A stretch of DNA of 64,000 nucleotides from Streptomyces actinomycinicus (GTDB lineage: Bacteria > Actinomycetota > Actinomycetes > Streptomycetales > Streptomycetaceae), in assembly GCF_016741775.1 (NCBI RefSeq), contig NZ_JAERRK010000023.1, positions 101,249-165,248 of the forward strand, written 5' to 3'. The position numbers and the translations under genes are program-made. Within the stretch, counting starts at the first letter, position 1. The number at the start of each line of letters is the position of its first letter. The notes below the pieces were generated by a model. That model was not told the DNA's origin. It made no database searches and saw nothing but the letters and a program-made list of their open reading frames with translations. This document shows, one piece after another, positions 9,408-18,335 of the stretch.

Positions 9408-10484
9408 TCATTGGATCAGGTCGGTGTGTGGATGTCCGGGGGAGGTCGGGCAGACGTAGATCTGCATGTTGTCCGTGCTGCCTACTTCCACCCTCGTCGG
9501 CTGCGAGGGATCCTGGCCCGCGTAGTAGGAGCCGGCGAGGGCGGTGGCCTGGTCTTCCTCCGGCGCCCAGCTGTGACCTTCACCGCCGTCCCACTCCCAG
9601 GAGGCGATCGTCAGCAGCGGGACCATTCGCACCTGGCACACAGCGCAGTACCGGGGGTTCGGGTCGGTGCGGCCCCAGGGGGGCCAGCCGCCGACCTTCC
9701 AGCCGGGTGCGTTGCCCAGATGTATGGAATAGAAGTCGCGCGGATACTCCGCATAGGAGGGATCCACGTCGGCGCCGGCTGCCTGCCACCTGTTCCAGTC
9801 CTCCAGCATCCGCTGCAGCTCCGGGCTCAGATCCAGGCTGTTGGGGTACTCGGTGATCGCTTCCGGCGCCAGCACGCACGGCTCCGGCACGTAACCCGGA
9901 TAGTCCGCCTCGTACGGTTCCGGTGGTGTGGCGAGGATGTCGCCGACGTCCGCGGCCGACCGCCAGAACAGTGCGGTCGCCGGCTTGTAATCCGGTTCGT
10001 GCTCGTACGGGCACCAGAGAATCTGAAGCAGATCGGCCTGCCCGGGCGGCCGCAACAGGGGTATGTCACGCAGGAACAGCTGAGCCACGGGCAGCATCGG
10101 GACCGGGCATTCGGCGGGCCATGGAGGGCCGGCGTCGAGCCGTTCGGCGAGCCGCGCGGCATTGCGCTCCTTGAGCGCTTCCTCCTCGGGCGTGAACACG
10201 GGAGGCCGGTCGTCAGGGCGCCACCGGGACTGCAAGCGTCTCTGGAGCCGCACTTCGGTCGGTGACTGGCGGAATCCGGTGTCCACGTGCAGGTGCGCGT
10301 CTTCGCAGTGCGGCCACGGCTCCCCTGCCGGCCACAGCAACGGCCCGCCGACCGAGCTGTCTCTGCTCGAAGGCGACCCCGGACGCGGATGCAGCCGGAT
10401 GGCGGGTCGCGCCAACGGAGCCAGCTCGGGAAAGACCGCGGTCACCTCGACGGGCCGCGGCGGAGTAGTGCGTACGAAACCCAT
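9408..10484 (-). CDS. DUF1963-like (YwqG-type) protein
   Basis: 358-aa cytoplasmic protein. The N-terminus has GGPLLWPAGEPWPHC, a motif typical of DUF1963/YwqG-like proteins, whose biochemical role is unknown. A C-terminal half carries CAVCQVRM (a CxxC pair), a WEWDGG turn, and a C-terminal MQIYVCPTSPGHPH. The ATG at 10484 is preferred over a longer frame to 10682, because the extra 66 residues are Arg/Cys-rich with no domain signal and AGGA lies 9 bases before this ATG. No operon partner is visible. Confidence 0.75.
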   Translation of the reverse strand: MGFVRTTPPRPVEVTAVFPELAPLARPAIRLHPRPGSPSSRDSSVGGPLLWPAGEPWPHCEDAHLHVDTGFRQSPTEVRLQRRLQSRWRPDDRPPVFTPEEEALKERNAARLAERLDAGPPWPAECPVPMLPVAQLFLRDIPLLRPPGQADLLQILWCPYEHEPDYKPATALFWRSAADVGDILATPPEPYEADYPGYVPEPCVLAPEAITEYPNSLDLSPELQRMLEDWNRWQAAGADVDPSYAEYPRDFYSIHLGNAPGWKVGGWPPWGRTDPNPRYCAVCQVRMVPLLTIASWEWDGGEGHSWAPEEDQATALAGSYYAGQDPSQPTRVEVGSTDNMQIYVCPTSPGHPHTDLIQ

Positions 10485-11194
10485 GCCGGTGATCCTGTCA
10501 CCAGCCACCGACAGTCCTTCACCCCGATCTGCGCATCGCGGTGAACGTATGCCGTCAGAGCACTGGACGGCGCACCGAGCCGACGCCGACGCACAAGTCC
10601 CGCAGACCGGGCCGACTCGGCGAGCTGGTGCCGCTTCATGCTGCGCACGGTGACGGTCGGGCTCAGCCATCCCGCTCGACAACCGCCGGGCAACGTGGGG
10701 GTCCGTGGTGCCGGCGGTGTGGGTGATCTCGGGACCACCCTCGCCGCCGTGTACGACGCCGAGCCAAGTTCTCGCCCGTAACGTGGTGTTGGTGTCGCGG
10801 CCCCGTTCGCCGAACAGCCGGAGCGGTTGTGCTGTGAGGCTTGCCTTGCCGGACCCGCATTACCGATCAGTTCGGGCCGCCGGTTGTGACCGGCGCGGGT
10901 GGACGGCCGGAGGGCTGGGAGGGGCACCGTACGGGCCAGGAGCCGGCGCGAGTGTGAAGGAGACCGTTACGACCCCTGGGGGGGTCTCTTCATCCCAACT
11001 GGCCCGACATCGGCACCTGGTGGCCCTACGGCACTCCCCGCACCGAGCGCGGCCACGGCACTCGCCGGAGCCACCCGAGCGACCGCGTACCGGCGAAGCG
11101 CTCCGGACGTCTCCGGGCGGGGCACCTGTTGGCCCGGGGTACCGCGCGGCCGCCGAACGCACCTGCGAACGACGGCCCGACCGGAATCAGAGGC
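10485..11194. other. Long intergenic stretch with no supported gene
   Basis: About 710 bases between two minus-strand genes. Frames here are Arg/Pro-rich shadows without start sites or domains. A short hairpin at 10971-10986 is listed separately; nothing else could be assigned. Confidence 0.4.
10971..10986. terminator. Short GC hairpin
   Basis: GACCCC-TGGG-GGGGTC, a perfect 6-bp stem with a 4-base loop in a gene-free stretch. It could be a weak terminator, or chance in this composition. Confidence 0.25.
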
Positions 11195-11707
11195 TCAGAG
11201 CTTGGTGAAGCACATCGTGGAGCCGAGGCCCCTGCGGGTGACCTTGATGCCGTAGTCGTACTCGGTCCCGCACTGCTGGCCCGCGACCACCAGGTCGCCC
11301 ATCTTGTACTCGGCCTTCGGTGAGTCGCAGTCGACGACCGTCGGAACCGGACTGCCCTGAGGGTCCTCGACCGTGACACAGTCGCCGATGGTGGGGTTGT
11401 GCGACGCCGCCTCGGCATCCTTCTTCGCCTTGCCGCCGTTGGGGTCGGTGTTGTAGTCCCAGACCCAGTAGCCGAGGGCACCGAAGACCGCTATGACGAT
11501 GACGGCGGACCTCAACACCCGTCCCAGTCCGCCCGGCTGCGGTCGCTGCGGCCCGCGGGGAGCCTGCGGCTGCTGAGGGCGACCGTACGGTGCCTGCGGC
11601 TGCTGGGCGTGACCGTACGGCGCCTGTGGCTGCTGCGGGTGACCGTACGGTGCCTGCGGCTGCCCGTACGGCGGCTGATTCTGGTACTGCGGTGGAGGCG
11701 TCGACAT
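11195..11707 (-). CDS. LppU/SCO3897-like membrane-anchored protein with Gln/Pro/Tyr repeat tail
   Basis: 170 aa. Residues 1 to about 58 are a low-complexity cytoplasmic tail with repeats of PYGHPQQPQA. One transmembrane helix follows (about 66-83, SAVIVIAVFGALGYWVW). The small extracytoplasmic domain carries four cysteines (IGDCVTVED, VDCDSPKAEYKM, QQCGTEYDY, TMCFTKL) as in LppU/SCO3897-family proteins, where they probably pair as disulfides. The family has no proven role in Streptomyces; an envelope location is expected. The N-terminal tail is encoded by 30-bp DNA repeats. Confidence 0.75.
   Translation of the reverse strand: MSTPPPQYQNQPPYGQPQAPYGHPQQPQAPYGHAQQPQAPYGRPQQPQAPRGPQRPQPGGLGRVLRSAVIVIAVFGALGYWVWDYNTDPNGGKAKKDAEAASHNPTIGDCVTVEDPQGSPVPTVVDCDSPKAEYKMGDLVVAGQQCGTEYDYGIKVTRRGLGSTMCFTKL
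11556..11670 (-). repeat. 30-bp tandem repeats encoding the PYG(H/R)PQQPQA tail
   Basis: Three near-identical 30-bp units at 11581-11610, 11611-11640 and 11641-11670, plus a diverged fourth at 11556-11580. All are in frame, so unit number can change without breaking the protein. Confidence 0.8.
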
Positions 11708-12100
11708 GCCTGTGCTACCCCGTGGTTGAGCGGCGGATGGTGATCAGTGCGAGCGCGAGACTATCCCCCGGCATGGCCCGGCCACCAATGGCGATCATGG
11801 AAGACCCGCAGGACTGGGCAGGGGGCTCGCAGTTGATGGGCCCCATGCAGTAGGCGTCGGAGACCTCGACCCGTTCGAGGAATGGAGGGACCGACTGCAT
11901 GTCGTGGAGACGCCGAGCACGCCTCTGCCCAACTGCAGGCGGTCCGCTATGGCACGGTACGGCTCTTCCGGCATGACAAGCGCACCGCACCGCGGCCGGT
12001 GACCGCGGGGCCGCCTTCCCTGCGCGCAGTAGCCGGGTGGCTTCTCCGGCGCCCGGACGTCGGTGGTGGCGTGGGCGCACGCCCTGGCAGTACCGCCGGT
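11708..12100. other. Intergenic stretch; one weak small open frame
   Basis: On the minus strand an ATG at 11900 opens a 61-codon frame to 11715 with fairly high GC3 and four Cys (YCMGPINCEP, QSCGSS). It has no ribosome site or known family. It may be a remnant; not called as a gene. Confidence 0.3.
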
Positions 12101-13504
12101 TCACGGCCTGTGCGCGGCCGATGCGAACAGGCCCTCCGGGTCGTACGCGGCGCGGGTGCGTTCGAGCCGCTCCCCGTGCGAGCCGAAGACCGAGCCCCGC
12201 AGCCCGCTCGCGTCCTCGCCGAGCCCGGCGAAGTTGACGTACGTCCCGCCGCTGGAGAACGGCTTCATCGCGTCCCATGCCGAACGCGCCCACGCGATGG
12301 AGGCCTCGTCCAGCGCGGGGTCCCGCCAGCCCGCGTCGATGCTCAGGTTGTAGCGCGCGGACCGGTGCGCGAACGCGCTGTCATCGGGGCCCACGCGCGC
12401 CACGGCGCCGCCCAGGGTGCGGATGACGATCAGGCTTTCCGGAGTCGGCCGGCGGGAGTCCCAGTCCACCAGGGCCCGGATGGCCTCGTCCGTCAGTTCC
12501 TCCATGAAGTGCGATTTCATGAAGTAGCGTTCGCCGTCGGGGAACCGCCAGGTGTTCGCGCTCTGCAGCGTGACGTACGGCAGGGTTCCGCTCAGGTCCA
12601 GGAGCGGCGGGCCCAGTTCGCGCTGCGGCGCCAGCGCGGCAGTGGCACCGTCGCCCGGCGGGCCGCCGTACACGGCACCGACGATCACGCACTTCGACCG
12701 GTGCAGTTCCTGTGGGATCGCAGGGTCGGCGGGGACGCTCCAGAGCAGGATCTCCGGCGTGACCGTCTCCGGCGCGGCGTGGGTCGCGTCCCGCCAGGCC
12801 CGCAGCACTTCCTCGGCGCGCTCGTACGGGTGGAGAGCCAGCACCCCGGCCACCTCCGGACCAAGCACATGCAGGCCGAACTCGAAGGAAGTGACAACGC
12901 CCAGGCCGCGGCCCCCGCCGCGCGCCGCCCAGAACATGTCGGGCTCCTCGTCCCGGCTCGCCGTACGCACCGTGCCGTCCGCGGTGACGACCTCCAGCGA
13001 GCGGACGCTGTCGCAGCTCAGCCCGAACGTCCGCATCACGAACCCGAAGCCGCCGCCGAGGGTGAGACCGGCGATCCCGGTCGCCGAGATCTCCCCACCG
13101 GGCGTGACCAGCCCGTGCAGTTGGGTCTCACGGTCCAGTTCGCCCCAGGTCACGCCCGCCTGAGCACGCGCGGTGCGGGCCGAGGGGTCGACGTGCACGC
13201 CCTTCATGCGCGACAGGTCGATCACCAGGCCGTCGTCGCACACAGCGCTCCCCGCGACCTGGTGCCCGCCGCCACGGATGCTCACGACCGGCCGGTGCTC
13301 GCGCGCGGCCGCCACCGCCTCGACGACATCGGCCGTCCCGGCGCACCGAGCGATCGCCACGGGTCGGCGGTCGATCAACCCGTTCCATACGGCCCGCGCC
13401 TCGTCGTAGCCGGGGCTACTGCGGTCGATCACCTCGCCGCGCAGAGAGGAGCGGAGCCGTTCGGTCAGGGACCGGTCACGTGCCTCTGTCTGCTCGCTCG
13501 GCAT
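12101..13504 (-). CDS. FAD-binding oxidoreductase, berberine-bridge-enzyme type
   Basis: 467-aa PCMH-type flavoprotein that oxidises a small molecule using covalently or tightly bound FAD. The FAD domain spans about residues 30-215: VSIRGGGHQVAG contains the His that carries 8-alpha-histidyl FAD in the family, and GLTLGGGFG is the second nucleotide loop. The Cys that forms the second (6-S-cysteinyl) bond in bicovalent members is replaced (SATGIAGL), so a single covalent link is expected. The C-terminus has the BBE signature YVNF and a YDPEGLF segment. The ATG at 13504 is preferred to the GTG at 13513, which lies too close to the GGAGAG site. No signal peptide; substrate unknown. Confidence 0.88.
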   Translation of the reverse strand: MPSEQTEARDRSLTERLRSSLRGEVIDRSSPGYDEARAVWNGLIDRRPVAIARCAGTADVVEAVAAAREHRPVVSIRGGGHQVAGSAVCDDGLVIDLSRMKGVHVDPSARTARAQAGVTWGELDRETQLHGLVTPGGEISATGIAGLTLGGGFGFVMRTFGLSCDSVRSLEVVTADGTVRTASRDEEPDMFWAARGGGRGLGVVTSFEFGLHVLGPEVAGVLALHPYERAEEVLRAWRDATHAAPETVTPEILLWSVPADPAIPQELHRSKCVIVGAVYGGPPGDGATAALAPQRELGPPLLDLSGTLPYVTLQSANTWRFPDGERYFMKSHFMEELTDEAIRALVDWDSRRPTPESLIVIRTLGGAVARVGPDDSAFAHRSARYNLSIDAGWRDPALDEASIAWARSAWDAMKPFSSGGTYVNFAGLGEDASGLRGSVFGSHGERLERTRAAYDPEGLFASAAHRP

Positions 13505-13726
13505 GGGCCTCACCTCTCCGGGGCGCGCAATGCGAGCTGCTCACCGGTCCACGCTATGCCGGAGCGGACGCCCCTGCATTGCGGGGAGGTCCGGTCCGAT
13601 CCGGACCGGTCAGAGGCCAGGCAACCCGCTCGGCCACTCCCAGCGATTCCGCCATCAGCGCTCCCGTGGTTTCCTGCGGTCCGCCGGGCAGAGTCGTCGC
13701 GGTTCGGTCCTGCGTGCCGTTGGCCG

Positions 13727-15793
13727 TCATTCTGCCCGTGCGATGAGCAGGGCAACGTCGTCGTGGCCGCCGGGCTGCCGGAGTTGCTGCAGCAGTCGGT
13801 CGCAGGTGTCTTCCGCGGAGGGGTCCGGCCGTGTGAGGAGGGAAAGGAGGTCGTTCAGGCGTTCGTCGATGGGGTTGTTGCGGGTTTCGACCAATCCGTC
13901 GGTGTAGAAGACCAGTTGATCACCGGGTTTCAGATCGAGGGTGATGGACTCGAAGAGGACGCCACCCACACCGAGCGGGGCGCCCGTGGGGAGATCGAGG
14001 AGTTCCGGTGATCGGCCGGGCCCCGTCAGGACCGGGGGCAGATGGCCGGCAGAGGCCACCTGCAGGCGGGCGTGGTGGGGGTCGTAGATGGCGTACACGC
14101 ACGTGGCGAGGTACGGGTCCAGGCCGAGGATGATCTCGTCGAGATGCTTGAGGATCCGGGCAGGGCCGAGGTTGAGGTTGGCGAGGGTCGCGGTGGCGGT
14201 GCGCAGCCGGCCCATCGTGGTGGCGGCCTCGATGCCACTGCCCATGACGTCGCCGACCGTGAGGGCCGTGCGGTCGTCCCTGAGTGTGATGACGTCGTAC
14301 CAGTCGCCGCCGACCTCGCTGAACGCCTGGGCCGGCAGGTAGCGGGCGGCGACCTCCAGCCCAGGGTGCCGGGGCGAGACTTGCGGCAGCAGGCTGCGCT
14401 GGAGGGTCTCGGCAGCACTGCGGATGTGATGGTGGAGGACGGCGTTGTCGATGCTCAGTGCCGCGATCGAGGCGAGTTCGCAGGCGAGGGCGACGTCGTC
14501 GTCGTCAAAGGGCAGAGGATTTCCGGCGCGGGCCAGACCCATGACGCCGATGACCTGCTCCCGCGCGATGAGGGGTACCGCCAGGTCGCTGTGCACACCG
14601 GCCTCGGCGAGCAGGCGGGCGGCCTCGGGATCGGCGGCGATCCGACCGTGTTCACCGCTGGCCACGTGGCTGATCAGGTGGGGTTCGCGGGTGCGGACGA
14701 CATGAGCCGCCGGGTGGTCGGCATGGTACGTGGCGAGCCGGCCGGGCGGCACGATCGCCCGGGCGGCGTCGGTGGGGTACGCGGTCTTCACCGCCAGGAC
14801 GCGGAACAGGGCCGGGCCCTCGCCCGTGTCCGTGCGGCCCGTCTGCAAGATCGAGTCCAGGAGGTCCACGGCGACCATGTCGGCCAGATCGGGCACGACG
14901 ACCTCGGCCAGTTCCTGGGCGGTCCGCTCCACCTCCAAGGTGGTGCCGATCCGGGCCGAGCCCCTGGCCACCAGGCGCAGGCGCTGCTGGGCCCGGTCGG
15001 CCCTTCTGGCTGCCTCGTACCGGTCGGTGACGTCCACCACCACGTTGGCGATGCCCAGCACAGTCCCGTGCTGGTCCTCCAGCCGGTACAACGACATCGC
15101 CCAGGCATGGTCGCTTCCCTGGTCGGCGGCCGCAGGGCCCACCACTTGCTGGTCCACCACCGGGATTCCCGACGCCAGCACCTGCCGCATCTCCGCCTCC
15201 ACGGCGCGGAAGGAGGCACCGGGCATGATCTCGGCGAATGTGCGTCCGACGTGGTCGGCCACGGGGACGCTGTGCATCGCTGCCATGGCCGGGTTGACCG
15301 CCAGGTAGCGCAGGTCGGTGTCCAGGATCGCCAGCCCGATCGGCGCCTGGGTGACCAGCCGAGTGGACAGCGCCACGCTGCGCTCGACCTGCCGCAGCGT
15401 GGACCGGTCGGTCGCCAGCCCCAGAGCGTAATGGTCACCGACGCTGTCCGTCAGCCGCATATTGCGGAATTCAACCATCCGGGTGCTGCCGTCCTTGTGC
15501 CGGATCGGGAAGGCGCCGGCCCAGCCCCGGCCGGTCTCCATCACCTGAGCGAACAGCATGATCGCCGCATCCTGGTGTTCCGGGTGCAGGAGCAGCGGAG
15601 CCGCGTACTGCCCGAGCGCCTCGGTGCCGGTGTAGCCGAAGAGCTGCTCGGCCTGGGGGCTCCACATGTCGATCCGGCCGTCGGCCTCCAGCAGCACCGC
15701 AGCGACGCCCAGCAGATCCATCAAGCCGCTCGGGCTCGACGCGGTGTCCTCCGGATGGTCCGGTTCGTTTGGGTGCTGTTCCGCCGAAGTCAT
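13727..15793 (-). CDS. PAS-PAS-GAF-PP2C (SpoIIE-type) serine phosphatase
   Basis: 688-aa soluble sensor phosphatase of the kind that dephosphorylates anti-sigma-factor antagonists in Streptomyces. Domains in order: PAS (about 25-135, with WSPQAEQLFGYT), PAS (about 145-260), GAF (about 280-450), PP2C/SpoIIE (about 465-688). Metal-binding and catalytic blocks are intact: GGDWYDV, VGDVMGSG, YTDGLVE and GGHDDVALL. The protein ends just after the last block, so it lacks the C-terminal HATPase (RsbW-like) kinase domain found in many relatives and needs a separate anti-sigma partner. The ATG at 15793 has AAAGGAG eight bases upstream; an in-frame GTG at 15811 overlaps that site and is less likely. 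Signal and target are unknown; no partner gene is adjacent. Confidence 0.92.
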   Translation of the reverse strand: MTSAEQHPNEPDHPEDTASSPSGLMDLLGVAAVLLEADGRIDMWSPQAEQLFGYTGTEALGQYAAPLLLHPEHQDAAIMLFAQVMETGRGWAGAFPIRHKDGSTRMVEFRNMRLTDSVGDHYALGLATDRSTLRQVERSVALSTRLVTQAPIGLAILDTDLRYLAVNPAMAAMHSVPVADHVGRTFAEIMPGASFRAVEAEMRQVLASGIPVVDQQVVGPAAADQGSDHAWAMSLYRLEDQHGTVLGIANVVVDVTDRYEAARRADRAQQRLRLVARGSARIGTTLEVERTAQELAEVVVPDLADMVAVDLLDSILQTGRTDTGEGPALFRVLAVKTAYPTDAARAIVPPGRLATYHADHPAAHVVRTREPHLISHVASGEHGRIAADPEAARLLAEAGVHSDLAVPLIAREQVIGVMGLARAGNPLPFDDDDVALACELASIAALSIDNAVLHHHIRSAAETLQRSLLPQVSPRHPGLEVAARYLPAQAFSEVGGDWYDVITLRDDRTALTVGDVMGSGIEAATTMGRLRTATATLANLNLGPARILKHLDEIILGLDPYLATCVYAIYDPHHARLQVASAGHLPPVLTGPGRSPELLDLPTGAPLGVGGVLFESITLDLKPGDQLVFYTDGLVETRNNPIDERLNDLLSLLTRPDPSAEDTCDRLLQQLRQPGGHDDVALLIARAE

Positions 15794-16278
15794 CGCACCG
15801 ACTCCTTTCACCTGCTGACCACGCCGGCGTGCCCGGGTGACCGCGACGATCGTGTGATGCGGCCTTCCTACAGGTCAGCGGCCCTATTCAAGATGGGGTG
15901 CGGAAGCCAGGAGGGCCAGCGGGACGCGCCGCCGGCTTCGTCATCCGAGGGTTGCTCCGAGCATGTCGGTGATCAGTACGCCCTCGCCCCCTCTCCGGTC
16001 ATCACTCCACTCCTACCCCTCCGCGGCCCAGGTGGCCTGCGCCGGACACCGACGCGGACCTCCGGGAGCCTGGCCGGGAGCCAACCAGTACCCCTCCTGA
16101 CGCGCGCGCGATGAGTTGCGGGCATCGGCGGCTCGCCCCCCGCAGTTTCCACGTGACCGGCCCGCAAGCGCTCGCTCCGAGTGAGCTGGGGGTGGCCAAG
16201 CTCGCCGCCCAGGAATGACGAACCGACAGGTCGCCCATCCCGCGGCGAACTCGCACGGTCCGGGCTTCAGTACCCTGC
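15794..16278. other. Intergenic stretch, no supported gene
   Basis: About 485 bases between the phosphatase gene and the 3' end of the carotenoid operon. It must hold the phosphatase promoter. No clear terminator or coding frame was found. Confidence 0.4.
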
Positions 16279-17325
16279 TCAGTCAGCCCGCGGGAGGGGG
16301 CCGCCCGGTTCCCCCGGAGCCGGGAAGCGGCCCGTGGAGCGCAGCACCCAGCGGCGTTCGGCGTAGGCCAGGTCGTCCCGCCACAGGCGGCCCGCGGCGT
16401 AGCGGATCACCGGACGCAGCAGGGGGGCCGCCCGGCGCGCGGCGGTGAACCCGGGACGGCCGGAGGTCGCCAGGACCGCCTCTACGACTGCCGTACGCGG
16501 CCTGCCCCGGGCGTCGGCTCCGAGCGGTGTCGCATGGGTCTCCACGACGGAGCCCTCGCCCTCCCCGTCGGTGATGCGCATGACGACAGTGCGCGGTCCG
16601 GGGGCCGTGAACACGGCGCGGACGGGGACGACGAGTCTGCCGGCGATCTTGAAGGAGACATCGACCACGAACGCGTCGTCGCCCTCGCGTCGGCCGGGGA
16701 CGTCCACGACGGTGAGGTCGACGAAGGAGTAGGGGTGGAACCAGGACCCGTGCCAGGGATCGAGGCGGTTGGCGACCACGTCTTCCGGCTCGCAGACACC
16801 GGTCGTCATGTGCACGGCTGCCAGTGCGCCGGCCGCGGCCGGACGGGGCGGCACCAGTGGCTGGTCGGTGGGCCCCTCGCCCCCGGCGCGGTCGAGCCGT
16901 ACCCACAGCAGCACCCCGTCGTCATGGGCGGGCCAGGGTTCCCAGCCGGCGAAGGGCCTGCCGTCCAGGGCCAGTCCATGCCAGTGGCAGAACAGGGTGC
17001 CGCAGTGCACCCGGCTGTCGGCCAGGGGTGCGCCCAGGTGAGGACAGACACCGGGCCCGGCGGCGATGCCGCCGTGCGCGTCGCGCCAGAGCACCGTCTC
17101 TTCACCGGCGACGGTGCGGGCCAGCGGCCGGTCCGGTCGCAGGTCCCGGGACGGGCCGACGACGTACCAGTTGCCGGTCGGCCGGCCCTGCGCCCGCCTC
17201 AGGACGTCGGCGATCAGCGCGGGCCGGGCCATGGACCAGGTCGGGTGCTGACGGTGCCAGGCGACGGGGTGCCGTCGCAGTCGCAGGGGCAGACGGGTAC
17301 GCCGTGGCGCAGGAGGGAACGTCAC
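16279..17325 (-). CDS. Rieske non-heme-iron oxygenase in the carotenoid operon
   Basis: 348 aa. The Rieske [2Fe-2S] site is complete: C94-P-H96, 16 residues, C113-H-W-H116. Downstream is NRLDPWHGSWFH (N186, D189, H192, H197), the N-x2-D-x2-H-x4-H pattern of the mononuclear iron centre in Rieske oxygenases, so this looks like a competent oxygenase and not just an electron carrier. It is the last gene of crtE-crtI-crtB-X, the position called crtV in other Streptomyces clusters. Its GTG overlaps the crtB stop (GTGA) and is preceded by GGAAGGAGG, so translation is coupled. By context it should act on a carotenoid or apocarotenoid; the exact product is unknown. No ferredoxin or reductase gene is nearby. 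Confidence 0.85.
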   Translation of the reverse strand: MTFPPAPRRTRLPLRLRRHPVAWHRQHPTWSMARPALIADVLRRAQGRPTGNWYVVGPSRDLRPDRPLARTVAGEETVLWRDAHGGIAAGPGVCPHLGAPLADSRVHCGTLFCHWHGLALDGRPFAGWEPWPAHDDGVLLWVRLDRAGGEGPTDQPLVPPRPAAAGALAAVHMTTGVCEPEDVVANRLDPWHGSWFHPYSFVDLTVVDVPGRREGDDAFVVDVSFKIAGRLVVPVRAVFTAPGPRTVVMRITDGEGEGSVVETHATPLGADARGRPRTAVVEAVLATSGRPGFTAARRAAPLLRPVIRYAAGRLWRDDLAYAERRWVLRSTGRFPAPGEPGGPLPRAD

Positions 17326-18335
17326 CTGGCCTCCTTCCGGGCGGGGGACGGCCGGGGGGACGCGGCGGGGGCGCCGGCGGGCCTGCGACGGGCGGCGAGG
17401 CGGGCCGCGGTCACCCGCAGCAGGCCGTCGCCGGCGACGAGCGCGCGGCGCCTGCGGGGCACCACCGCGCGGCGGTGCAGTACCGCCCAGTCATCGGCGG
17501 CCACGGCCTCCAGGATGCCGCCGTACAGAACGAAGGCCGTGCGGATGCACGGCCGGGTGACGGGGTCGAGCATCGACACTCCCGGGGCAGCACGCCGGTA
17601 GGCGGCACGGGTGAGGGCTGCGAACGCGCGCAGCGCCGCGGTGACCCGGTGGTCGGCGGCGTTCGCATCCCGGCAGCGGCACAGCAGCTCCCGGTCGACG
17701 CCGTGCGCGGCGAGCAGGTCCTGCGGCAGGTAGATCCGGCCGCGGTCGAGGTCCTCGCCGACGTCCCGCAGGAAGTTGGTCAGCTGGAAGGCGACGCCCA
17801 GTTCGGCCGCGTAGGGCGCGGCCTCCTCACGGGGCACGACGGTGCCGAGGACGGGGAGCATCTGAAGGCCGATCACCGCTGCCGATCCGTGCATGTAGGC
17901 ACGCAGCTCGCCGTAGTCGGCGTACTCGCTGACGGTCAGGTCGCTGCGCATGGAGGCGAGGAAGTCGGTGAAGTGGCGGTGGTCGATGGCGTAGCGGCTG
18001 CTGGTGTCGGCCAGAGCGGCGACCACCGGCGCGGTGCTCCGGGCGCCCGCGAGACCGCGTGCCAGGTCGTCGCTCAGCCTGTCCAGGGCGGCGGTCCGCC
18101 TCGGTCTCTCGTCGGCGTCGTGCGTGCCGGCGCCGCCCGGCGCGTCGACGATGTCGTCGGCCCAGCGGGCGAAGCCGTACAGAGCGTGCACGGCGGGACG
18201 CCGGTCCGGGGGCAGCAGACGGGTGGCGAGGAAGTAGGTGCGGCCGTGCCGGGCGTTCAGCTCCCGGCAGTGTGCGTAGGCGGCGCGCAGGCGCGGGTCG
18301 CGGATGCCGGCAGCGTCCAGTTCGCGGGCGGTCAC
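17322..18335 (-). CDS. crtB: Phytoene synthase
   Basis: 337-aa squalene/phytoene synthase that condenses two GGPP to 15-cis-phytoene. Both Asp-rich substrate-Mg sites are intact: DDIVD at 60-64 (in YGFARWADDIVD) and DVGED at 191-195 (in NFLRDVGEDLDRGRIYLP). The GTG at 18335 overlaps the crtI stop codon (GTGA), with GGAGG about 10 bases upstream. A longer in-frame opening to 18614 runs inside crtI and has no domain content. The C-terminal 50 residues are Arg/Ala-rich. Third gene of the crtEIB operon. Confidence 0.96.
   Translation of the reverse strand: MTARELDAAGIRDPRLRAAYAHCRELNARHGRTYFLATRLLPPDRRPAVHALYGFARWADDIVDAPGGAGTHDADERPRRTAALDRLSDDLARGLAGARSTAPVVAALADTSSRYAIDHRHFTDFLASMRSDLTVSEYADYGELRAYMHGSAAVIGLQMLPVLGTVVPREEAAPYAAELGVAFQLTNFLRDVGEDLDRGRIYLPQDLLAAHGVDRELLCRCRDANAADHRVTAALRAFAALTRAAYRRAAPGVSMLDPVTRPCIRTAFVLYGGILEAVAADDWAVLHRRAVVPRRRRALVAGDGLLRVTAARLAARRRPAGAPAASPRPSPARKEAR

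Noticed and set aside
13727..16114. A 690-codon plus-strand frame opposite the phosphatase
   Set aside because: Antisense shadow; all PAS, GAF and PP2C motifs are on the minus strand.
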